Source: an uncultured Eubacteriales bacterium (GTDB lineage Bacteria; Bacillota; Clostridia; Oscillospirales; Acutalibacteraceae). From it: a stretch of DNA of 6,915 bases. Below, in pieces: positions 1-5,799 of this stretch (positions within the stretch are counted from its first letter, which is position 1; each line of letters begins with the position of its first letter). The stretch covers positions 1 through 6,915 of the forward strand of contig CAKSDA010000084.1 in NCBI GenBank assembly GCA_934444895.1, in the 5' to 3' direction. The notes under the pieces were generated by a model. It was not told where the DNA came from. It saw only the letters and a list, made by a program, of their open reading frames with translations, and did no database searches. The position numbers and the translations under genes were made by a program.

Positions 1-1
1 A

Positions 2-643
2 GGTAAGGACCTTCCCACAATCGTTTACAGCGTAAACGAAAAAACACTTGCAACAGATGATAAAATCATTTCTGCTGCTTCTTGCACAACAAACTGTCTT
101 GCTCCTATGGCAAAGGCTCTTAATGATTTTGCTCCTATACAGAGCGGTATCATGACAACTGTTCACGCATTCACAGGCGACCAGATGGTTCTTGACGGTC
201 CTCACAGAAAAGGCGATCTCCGTCGTGCCCGTGCAGCTGCAGTTAACATTGTTCCTAACTCAACAGGCGCTGCAAAGGCAATCGGTCTTGTTATTCCCGA
301 ACTCAACGGAAAGCTTATTGGTTCAGCTCAGCGTGTTCCGGTTCCCACAGGCTCAACAACAATTCTTGTTGCTGTTGTTAAGGGTAAGGACATCACTCCT
401 GAAAAGATCAATGCTGCTATGAAAGCCGCTTCTTCCGATTCATTCGGTTACACCGAAGAACCCCTCGTTTCAAGCGATATTATCGGTATTACCTATGGTT
501 CATTGTTTGACGCAACTCAGACAATGGTTACTAAGATTGACGACGATACCTATCAGGTACAGGTTGTTTCTTGGTATGATAACGAAAATTCTTACACCAG
601 CCAGATGGTTAGAACAATTAAGTACTTCTCAGAGCTTGCTTAA
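2..643 (+). CDS. gap: Glyceraldehyde-3-phosphate dehydrogenase, type I (C-terminal part; 5' end outside window)
   Basis: Glycolytic enzyme of the cytoplasm that oxidises glyceraldehyde 3-phosphate with phosphate and NAD(P)+ to 1,3-bisphosphoglycerate. The frame is open from base 2, so the first ~120 residues (most of the N-terminal nucleotide-binding domain) are missing and the 213 residues seen are the catalytic domain. Visible in fragment numbering: SCTTNC at 27-32 with the catalytic Cys28, VHAFTGDQ at 54-61 with the catalytic His55, the phosphate-site segment NSTGAA at 86-91, AQRVPVPTGS at 109-118, and the family-typical WYDNENSY at 191-198. An internal ATG at 107 lies after the active-site cysteine and cannot be the true start. 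The stop is TAA, followed by a strong terminator, so gap ends its transcription unit here and converges on mutS2. Whether it prefers NAD or NADP cannot be judged because the Rossmann fold is outside the window. Confidence 0.97.
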   Translation, partial: GKDLPTIVYSVNEKTLATDDKIISAASCTTNCLAPMAKALNDFAPIQSGIMTTVHAFTGDQMVLDGPHRKGDLRRARAAAVNIVPNSTGAAKAIGLVIPELNGKLIGSAQRVPVPTGSTTILVAVVKGKDITPEKINAAMKAASSDSFGYTEEPLVSSDIIGITYGSLFDATQTMVTKIDDDTYQVQVVSWYDNENSYTSQMVRTIKYFSELA

Positions 644-677
644 TTTATAATCCATAGCTTGTGTTATAAACAAAAAT

Positions 678-728
678 AAAGGTTGGGTTAGGTAATTATT
701 TACCTGACCCAACCTTTTTATTCTTTAT
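678..728. terminator. Probably bidirectional intrinsic terminator between gap and mutS2
   Basis: The arms at 678-695 and 700-717 pair over 18 positions with one G-T wobble, around a 4-base loop TTAT. On the plus strand the stem is followed by a T-rich tail (715-728, broken by single A and C), which fits Rho-independent termination of gap 34 bases after its stop codon. Read on the minus strand, the run of A on the left side (672-680, with one T) becomes a U-rich tail, so the same hairpin could stop the mutS2 operon about 170 bases beyond the mutS2 stop. Termination of gap is well supported; bidirectional use is an inference from symmetry and from finding no better hairpin between 730 and 885. 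Confidence 0.85.
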
Positions 729-885
729 AATTTCAAAATAATCAGAATAAGGTGATAAAGTGATTTTTTGAAAGAACATTGCAGTCATCTCAGCCGTTTT
801 CAAAATGGCTATACCTTTATTGCTTTGCCTGCATATCTATTTTAAAAATACGCTTCGCTGCAAATTTGCTTTAATACAATAAGAT

Positions 886-3273
886 TTATTTAATTTCAGC
901 TACGGTTACGCCGTCTTCACCTTCGCCGAAAACTCCGGGCCTGTAAGTTGCAACAGACGGATGATTTTTCAAATGAGCGCGCACAGCTTTTTTTAAAACT
1001 CCGGTTCCCTTGCCGTGAATTATAATAACCGTAGACGCACCGGACAAAACCGCCTCATCAATAAAGCGATCTACCTCCATAATTCCTTCATCCGAAGCAA
1101 ATCCCCTTATATCAAGTTCCCTTTTTACTTCCCTTTGCATTTTGGATTTTAAACCTGAAACATTTCTGGTTTTGGGTTTGTTGCTTTTTGGCGATTTAAT
1201 AATCGCCACATTCTGTCTTTCAACCTTTGTTCTTAATGAGCCTAAAACAACAAAAACATAGCCTTCTTTCTCATTTATCTGCTCAACTATTCCAGGTTTT
1301 GCAAAGCCCTTTACTCTTACACTGTCACCCACTGAAATTGGAGCGCTGCTTTCGGCTTCGCTGAATTCTTCTTTTTCTTTTGCAGAGTCGGTTTTAACCT
1401 CCATTTTCTCAATTGCCGACTTTGCAAGACGCCTTGCCTTTTCGGCCGAAAAGGAGCTGTTTTCCTTATTGAGTTTCTTTTTAATATCTTCTATTTCACC
1501 AAGCAGACTATTGGAAGCATTGCGTGAATACTCTATAATGTCATTTGCTTCTTTCCTTGCCGATTCAATAATTTTTTCTTTTTTCTTTTGCAAATTTGCA
1601 TTTAAATCCGCAATTTCTTTTTTTTGCTTTAAAATTTCACTCTTTAAAATATTAATTTCAACTTTTTCTTTTTCCGCCTGAACCTTTGCCTCTTCAAGTT
1701 TTTTTACAACATCGTCAAATTCTTTATATTCACCCGAAACAAAATTACTTGCGGCTTCAACAAGACTTTCGTCAAGTCCCAGTTTTTTCGAAATTTCAAA
1801 TGCGTTGGAGCGCCCCGGAATACCTATCAGCAGCCTATATGTTGGTTTTAAAGTTTCAATATCAAACTCGCAACATGCGTTTTCTGTATCCTTGTTCTCC
1901 ATGGCAAATGTTTTAAGTTCAGGATAATGAGTCGTAGCTATTACCGTGCTTTTTCTTTTTATAAGCTCAGTTAGTATCGCAATGCTGAGCGCCGATCCCT
2001 CTATCGGATCGGTTCCGGAGCAAAGTTCATCAAAAAGTACAAGCGAATTATCCCCTGCGGCGCCCAATATGCTTATTATATTATTCATATGAGAGGAAAA
2101 TGTTGAAAGTGATTGTTCAATACTCTGCTCGTCCCCTATATCGGCAAAAACACCGTCAAACACAGCGATTCTGCTGTTGTCACCGGCAGGTATCATAAGC
2201 CCGCAATATGCCATTAATGTTAAAAGCCCTACGGTTTTCATTGCGACGGTCTTACCTCCGGTATTAGGGCCTGTAATTATAAGCGCGCGATAGGCGGTTC
2301 CTATTTCAAGTGTTATAGGAACTACTTTTTTCATATCTATAAGCGGGTGCCTGGCATTTTTAAGCATAATAATTCCGTCGCAGTTAAGTTCCGGCACCGA
2401 TGCCTTCATTGCATATGCAAGTTTTGCTTTTGCAAAGCAAAAATCAATTTCAACCAGTGCGTCATAAGAGCGCATAGCCGATTCTGCAAACTGTGCGGCC
2501 TCACCTGAAAGTTCAGAAAGAATTCTCTCAATTTCATTTTTTTCAGCCGCCTGAAGCTCTTTTATTTCGTTATTAATCTCAACAACGGACATCGGTTCAA
2601 TAAAAAGGGTTGCGCCTGACGCAGAGGTATCATGGAGCAAACCGGGAATTTGAGCCTTGTATTCCGCCTTTACAGGCACAACATATCTTCCCTGCCGCAT
2701 TGTAACAATTGCATCCTGCAAATACTGCGACTGCTTTGGATTTTTTACTATTTTATCAAGTCTCTCTTTGATGTTCAAAGAAGAATTTCGAAGTGTTCTT
2801 CTTATGTGCGATAATTTTTCGGAAGCATTATCCGACATTTCATCTTCGCTTTTTATTGCAAAAAATATTTTATCTTCAAAATACTTATTTGGCATTAAGA
2901 CTTCAAAAAAACAGTCCAGAGCTGAAGAAAAGCCCTTGTTATTATCATGCCACTCTTTAACGCCGCGAATGACGCGGAACAGTTCACCGATGCTCAAAAG
3001 CGATCTCATGCTGAGGGTTGAGCCGGCAAGCGCGGAGGATAATTTTGAATTTACATTTTCTGCTCTTCCGAATGACGGAGCGCCGAATTTAGCTATGAGC
3101 TTATACGCGTCATCGGTTTGTTTTAAAAGCTCTCCAACTTTATTAGCGGAAAAAGACGGCAGCAGACTTTGACATTTTTCCTTTGTATCTTTCATTGAAG
3201 CATGGTTTGAAAGAAGCAAAAGAACCTTTTCAAGCTCAAGCGAGTTTATATGTTTTAAAATATCATATTTCAT
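886..3273 (-). CDS. mutS2: MutS2 family ATPase with C-terminal Smr domain
   Basis: 795 residues, normal full length for MutS2. An N-terminal region and the coiled-coil lever/clamp of the MutS core (about 1-310) are followed by the ABC-type ATPase: Walker A GPNTGGKT at 335-342, the STFSSHM segment at 390-396, Walker B LVLFDE at 411-416, and the switch histidine in TTHYPE (His449). A long charged coiled coil follows (about 517-625), then a KOW-like segment (about 645-692) and a Smr domain from ~718 with LDIR at 720-723 and HGKGTG at 753-758. Family knowledge: there is no MutS1-type mismatch-recognition domain; MutS2 proteins bind branched DNA and suppress recombination, and B. subtilis MutS2 has been reported to act on collided ribosomes; the LDxR and HGKG motifs are the nuclease-associated ones. 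The ATG start has AGGGA 7 bases upstream and lies 15 bases after the recO stop, so it is last in the operon. A catalytic role for Smr in this organism is inferred only. Confidence 0.97.
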   Translation of the reverse strand: MKYDILKHINSLELEKVLLLLSNHASMKDTKEKCQSLLPSFSANKVGELLKQTDDAYKLIAKFGAPSFGRAENVNSKLSSALAGSTLSMRSLLSIGELFRVIRGVKEWHDNNKGFSSALDCFFEVLMPNKYFEDKIFFAIKSEDEMSDNASEKLSHIRRTLRNSSLNIKERLDKIVKNPKQSQYLQDAIVTMRQGRYVVPVKAEYKAQIPGLLHDTSASGATLFIEPMSVVEINNEIKELQAAEKNEIERILSELSGEAAQFAESAMRSYDALVEIDFCFAKAKLAYAMKASVPELNCDGIIMLKNARHPLIDMKKVVPITLEIGTAYRALIITGPNTGGKTVAMKTVGLLTLMAYCGLMIPAGDNSRIAVFDGVFADIGDEQSIEQSLSTFSSHMNNIISILGAAGDNSLVLFDELCSGTDPIEGSALSIAILTELIKRKSTVIATTHYPELKTFAMENKDTENACCEFDIETLKPTYRLLIGIPGRSNAFEISKKLGLDESLVEAASNFVSGEYKEFDDVVKKLEEAKVQAEKEKVEINILKSEILKQKKEIADLNANLQKKKEKIIESARKEANDIIEYSRNASNSLLGEIEDIKKKLNKENSSFSAEKARRLAKSAIEKMEVKTDSAKEKEEFSEAESSAPISVGDSVRVKGFAKPGIVEQINEKEGYVFVVLGSLRTKVERQNVAIIKSPKSNKPKTRNVSGLKSKMQREVKRELDIRGFASDEGIMEVDRFIDEAVLSGASTVIIIHGKGTGVLKKAVRAHLKNHPSVATYRPGVFGEGEDGVTVAEIK

Positions 3274-3288
3274 ATGTTTTTCCCTATT

Positions 3289-4053
3289 TTATTGATCCGC
3301 AGCAGGATCAATACTTATTTTTTTATAAAACGACAATGTTTTAAAGTGATATTCGCTTTTATTTTCAACATATTTTTCGGTTATGTTTGACAGTGTTTTT
3401 AAATCCCTGTCCGGAATTTCAAAACTGTATATCCTATCAAAATCCGAATATATTATATGCCGCATTGCAGCAAGTACAGTATTATTTACCAAAATTCCGG
3501 GTGCATAATTTTTTTTGCATTTTTCACAAACCAAAACTCCCTCGTCCATTAAAAAATAATAGGGGGAATTTTTTTCATAGTCTCCGCACGCAGAGCAGGC
3601 AGAAAGATCCGGCATAAATCCCGCAAGCGAAATTGCTTTAAGTTCGGTGACTGCCTTAATTAACAATTCACTTTTTTTGCCGTTGGTAAGAAAATGCAGT
3701 GAATTTAAAATCAGGCGCAGATATTCGTTTTTTTCATTTTCTTCCGGAATAAGCCTTAACATTATTTCACATAAATACTGGGCAAGAGACAATCCGTTAA
3801 GATTGTACCTGAGTTCAAAAAACATTTCAATGGGGACCGATTCGGTAACTTTATATGTATCCCTGCTTTTGTACAAAGTGAAGTTTGCATAGCATAGCAA
3901 AGATGTTGACGCTGCATTTCGGCTTTTCAGTTTTCTTGCACCATCGGCAAAGGCTCGTATAATACCGTACTTTTCAGTAAGAATAACAAGAAGCTTGTCA
4001 TTTTCCCCTATATGCGTTTCCTTTATTATCAGGCCTTTTGTTTGGTCTTTCAT
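3289..4053 (-). CDS. recO: DNA repair protein RecO
   Basis: 254 residues, usual RecO length. RecO loads RecA onto SSB-coated single-stranded DNA together with RecR (RecFOR pathway) and anneals complementary strands. The N-terminal OB-fold begins with the family pattern KGLIIKETHIGENDKLL (6-22) and LTEKYGIIRAFADGARK (25-41). A four-cysteine zinc-finger-like site is complete: CSAC at 153-156 and CEKC at 176-179. Many Gram-positive RecO proteins keep these cysteines whereas E. coli RecO lacks them. The ATG is chosen because an in-frame TAA lies three codons upstream and the OB-fold consensus starts right after it. Its best Shine-Dalgarno (GGAG, 4067-4070) is 13 bases away, longer than usual, and lies inside the preceding yqzL-like gene. 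The first 56 bases of recO overlap that gene, which suggests translational coupling. mutS2 follows after 15 bases. Confidence 0.96.
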   Translation of the reverse strand: MKDQTKGLIIKETHIGENDKLLVILTEKYGIIRAFADGARKLKSRNAASTSLLCYANFTLYKSRDTYKVTESVPIEMFFELRYNLNGLSLAQYLCEIMLRLIPEENEKNEYLRLILNSLHFLTNGKKSELLIKAVTELKAISLAGFMPDLSACSACGDYEKNSPYYFLMDEGVLVCEKCKKNYAPGILVNNTVLAAMRHIIYSDFDRIYSFEIPDRDLKTLSNITEKYVENKSEYHFKTLSFYKKISIDPAADQ

Positions 4054-4159
4054 TTGAATTTATACACTCCAAAGGGATTTTTTTGCTCTGTACATAAGAC
4101 AAATAAGCGCTTATTGAACCGGTCTTTAAAAAGTCGTTCCAGCTCTTTTCAACTTTCAT
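3998..4159 (-). CDS. yqzL: YqzL-like small protein overlapping the start of recO
   Basis: 53 codons, ATG at 4159-4157 to TGA at 4000-3998. The N-terminal half contains the pattern W-x-x-F-x-x-T-G-S-I-x-x-Y-L-x-Y (residues 7-22, reading WNDFLKTGSISAYLSY), which I recognise from the YqzL family. These are very small proteins of unknown function encoded between era and recO in Bacillus and many Clostridia, and this gene has exactly that position. A good Shine-Dalgarno (AGGGTGAGG, 4165-4173) ends 5 bases before the ATG, the best spaced in this part of the operon. The last 18 sense codons run into recO in another frame; that tail is basic and polar and is probably poorly conserved. No signal peptide or membrane segment is seen. 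The family assignment rests on remembered pattern and synteny rather than a search. No biochemical role is known to me, so none is proposed. Confidence 0.85.
   Translation of the reverse strand: MKVEKSWNDFLKTGSISAYLSYVQSKKIPLECINSNERPNKRPDNKGNAYRGK
4067..4070 (-). promoter_or_regulatory. Distant candidate ribosome binding site of recO
   Basis: GGAG (in TTTGGAGTG) on the minus strand, 13 bases before the recO ATG and inside codons of the yqzL-like gene. The spacing is beyond the usual 5-10 bases, so efficient recO translation may depend on ribosomes already translating the overlapping upstream frame. That is inference. Confidence 0.45.
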
Positions 4160-4318
4160 TAAAGCCTCACCCTAAACAATTATTTAATAATAGTTTAATC
4201 CTGCGAGGCATAAGATATTAACGGAAAAATTATGAAAGAATTATGGAAAATAAGCCGGACTTAAGGAAGGTAGTATTTGGTGCGAATAATGCCGCAAGGC
4301 TGACAAAGCATTTGTAAT
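4160..4318 (-). other. 159-base gap between era and the yqzL-like gene, no gene seen
   Basis: This is the longest non-coding stretch inside an otherwise tight cluster. It is AT-rich near the yqzL side, including the near-palindrome ATTATTTAATAAT. It has only a 3-bp GCC/GGC hairpin near era and no T-tract terminator. I could not find a pair of -35 and -10 hexamers with acceptable match and spacing on the minus strand, although a weak internal promoter for yqzL-recO-mutS2 cannot be excluded. The longest reading frame starting with ATG here has 16 codons and no Shine-Dalgarno, so it is not called. Confidence 0.5.
4165..4173 (-). promoter_or_regulatory. Ribosome binding site of the yqzL-like gene
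   Basis: AGGGTGAGG on the minus strand, with its end 5 bases from the ATG at 4159. It is one of the main arguments that this short reading frame is translated, because recO itself has only a distant GGAG. Confidence 0.7.
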
Positions 4319-5242
4319 TTAATCAAGCCCCAAACTGTGAATAATTCCGAGGTTGTTTCTCCAGCCCTCTTTAACCTTAATCCACAACTGCAAATTAACC
4401 TTGCAGCCGAAAAAGTCCTCAATGTCCTTTCTTGCAAGAGAACCTATTTTTTTGAGCATGCTGCCTTTTTTACCTATAATAATTCCCTTGTGACTGTCTT
4501 TTTCACAAAAAATTGTTGCTCCTACCTCTAAAATGGGCTCGCCGTCCTTATTGTCGCGCTCATAAAACTGTTCGATTTCAACCGCAGTTCCGTGCGGAAT
4601 CTCCGCGTCAAGCAAGCACAGCATTTTTTCTCTTATAATTTCGGCAACGACTGTTTTATCCGGCTGATCGCTGACAGTGTTTTCATCAAAATAATGAGGC
4701 GACGGTTTTGCAAATTTTTTCAGTTCTTCCATAACAATTTCAATACCGTCGTTTTCCTTTGCGGATACCGGAACAACCGCTGCGAAATCATAACTTTTCA
4801 TATATGCCGATATGATTTCAAACATTGCCTCTTTGTCTTTTAATAAATCGATTTTATTAACCACCAAAACAGCAGGTATTTTTCTTTTTGCAAATTGAGA
4901 GATAAGCTCGGTTTCCGCCGGCGGAAGATTTGCGGGATCAAATTTAAATTTTGTGACAGCCTCCACCACAAGCACGGCAACATCAACATCTGTAAGTCCG
5001 TTTTTTGCGGCATTGGCCATGCAGTCTCCCAATTTGTTTTTTGATTTATGAAATCCGGGTGTATCCACAAACACAAACTGATCTTCATTTTTTGTATAAA
5101 CGCCCATAATTCTTGTCCTGGTAGTTTGCGGCTTATTTGATACTATTGCAACCTTTTGCCCAACTGCCGCATTTACAAAGGAGGATTTTCCGACATTAGG
5201 CCTTCCTACAACTGCTATAAAAACTGATTTTGTATTTCCCAT
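4319..5242 (-). CDS. era: GTPase Era
   Basis: 307 residues, about the usual ~300. Era is an essential GTPase that binds the 3' end of 16S rRNA and works in 30S subunit maturation at the membrane/ribosome interface. G1 (P-loop) GRPNVGKS is at 13-20, the Era-type switch I segment KPQTTRTRI at 37-45, G3 DTPG at 60-63, G4 NKID at 129-132 and G5 SAK at 160-162. The C-terminal KH RNA-binding domain carries GIIIGKKG at 253-260 and the family-typical end LWIKVKEGWRNN (286-297). The ATG start has GAGAGG (5248-5253) 5 bases upstream. It lies 67 bases after the ybeY stop. In B. subtilis dgkA and cdd lie between ybeY and era; both are absent here. All nucleotide-binding motifs are intact, so the gene appears functional. 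Confidence 0.98.
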   Translation of the reverse strand: MGNTKSVFIAVVGRPNVGKSSFVNAAVGQKVAIVSNKPQTTRTRIMGVYTKNEDQFVFVDTPGFHKSKNKLGDCMANAAKNGLTDVDVAVLVVEAVTKFKFDPANLPPAETELISQFAKRKIPAVLVVNKIDLLKDKEAMFEIISAYMKSYDFAAVVPVSAKENDGIEIVMEELKKFAKPSPHYFDENTVSDQPDKTVVAEIIREKMLCLLDAEIPHGTAVEIEQFYERDNKDGEPILEVGATIFCEKDSHKGIIIGKKGSMLKKIGSLARKDIEDFFGCKVNLQLWIKVKEGWRNNLGIIHSLGLD

Positions 5243-5309
5243 TTAAACCTCTCAATTCATATATTATAACTTTTATGTAGCATCAGCATTATTATTCAAA
5301 AGCATATTA

Positions 5310-5797
5310 CTAAACATCCGCTTCGCGTATAAGTCCGAGTTTTGCCAAAACATCTTCTTCTCTCTCCCTCATTCGCATTTGCTCTATGCCGCCGTTTACA
5401 TGATCATATCCCAAAAGGTGCAGCATTGAATGTATTGTTAAAAATGCAATTTCTCTTTGAAGAGAATGATTGTATTCTTCAGCCTGTTTTACCGCATGCT
5501 CAACCGAAATTACTATATCGCCCAACATTTTGGCACCATTTTCAGGGTTTATATCATACACCCCGTTTCGCCCAGCGGAAACGACAAAACATCGGTTGAT
5601 TTATCAATATTGCGGAACTTAGCGTTTAATTTTCTTATTTCTTCATCATCCACAAAGGTAACATTTACCTCTGCCGGAAGTTCAAAATTTTCGGTAATCA
5701 AAACTGCGCTGCATGCCCGTTTTACTAACATACGAAACCCTGTTGGCAGCTTCATACTGCTTTGCTTTTCAAAAATAATAACCTTAGTTTTTATCAA
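5310..5797 (-). pseudogene. ybeY: Endoribonuclease YbeY, broken into two frames by a one-base frameshift
   Basis: YbeY is a zinc-dependent endoribonuclease for 16S rRNA 3'-end maturation and 70S quality control. The 5' part (5797 down to 5549) starts at TTG and covers TFVDDEEIRKLN and FRNIDKSTDVLSFPLGE, with the conserved Arg62, then ends early at TAA. The 3' part continues one frame away from 5561 down to the TAG at 5310, with NPENGAKMLGDIVIS and the metal site HSMLHLLGYDH. Adding one G to the GGGG run at 5561-5564 joins them as ...FPLGETGVYDINPEN... and gives 162 residues, normal for the family, with ligand histidines at 123, 127 and 133. Both halves look otherwise unharmed, which argues for a sequencing or assembly error or a very recent mutation. 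Slippage of the Gly decoder on GGGG is a third possibility. The TTG start has AGAGGG 8 bases upstream and sits 2 bases after the phoH stop. Identity is near certain; the functional state is not. Confidence 0.93.
5561..5564 (-). other. Probable frameshift position in ybeY (GGGG run)
   Basis: On the minus strand the reading frame passes ACG-GGG-TGT and stops at TAA 5 codons after the ACG. The downstream YbeY frame is -1 relative to it and reads GGG-GTG-TAT. A Gly tRNA on the second GGG could re-pair fully one base back, because four G are present. There is no two-codon slippery heptamer of the X XXY YYZ type, and I see no obvious pseudoknot just downstream, so a missing G is the simpler reading. 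Confidence 0.75.
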
Positions 5798-5799
5798 CT

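Noticed and set aside
792..810. Inverted repeat AGCCGTTTTCAAAATGGCT as the mutS2 terminator
   Set aside because: The arms pair with one wobble but leave almost no loop, and no T-tract follows on the minus strand. The hairpin at 678-717 is far better.
1590..1601. Palindrome TGCAAATTTGCA, with the shorter GCAAATTTGC also at 860-869
   Set aside because: One copy lies in mutS2 codons for the coiled coil and the other in AT-rich intergenic DNA. Such short AT-rich palindromes are expected by chance.
2657..3172. 171-codon plus-strand reading frame opposite mutS2
   Set aside because: It lies wholly within the conserved MutS2 coding region on the other strand and its translation has no domain-like pattern; it is a shadow frame.
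4274..4308. Short hairpin GCC-GCAA-GGC and a 16-codon frame just after era
   Set aside because: The stem has only three pairs and no T-tract, and the tiny frame has no ribosome binding site; neither can be supported.
4840..5088. 82-codon minus-strand frame inside era
   Set aside because: Out of frame within the conserved GTPase domain of Era; low-information translation, so a shadow of era.
5263..5268. Perfect TATAAT on the minus strand just upstream of era, a possible internal promoter
   Set aside because: At 16-18 bases upstream there is no sequence resembling TTGACA and no extended -10 TGN motif. In this AT-rich gap the hexamer may be chance, and the resulting leader would be only about 14 bases.
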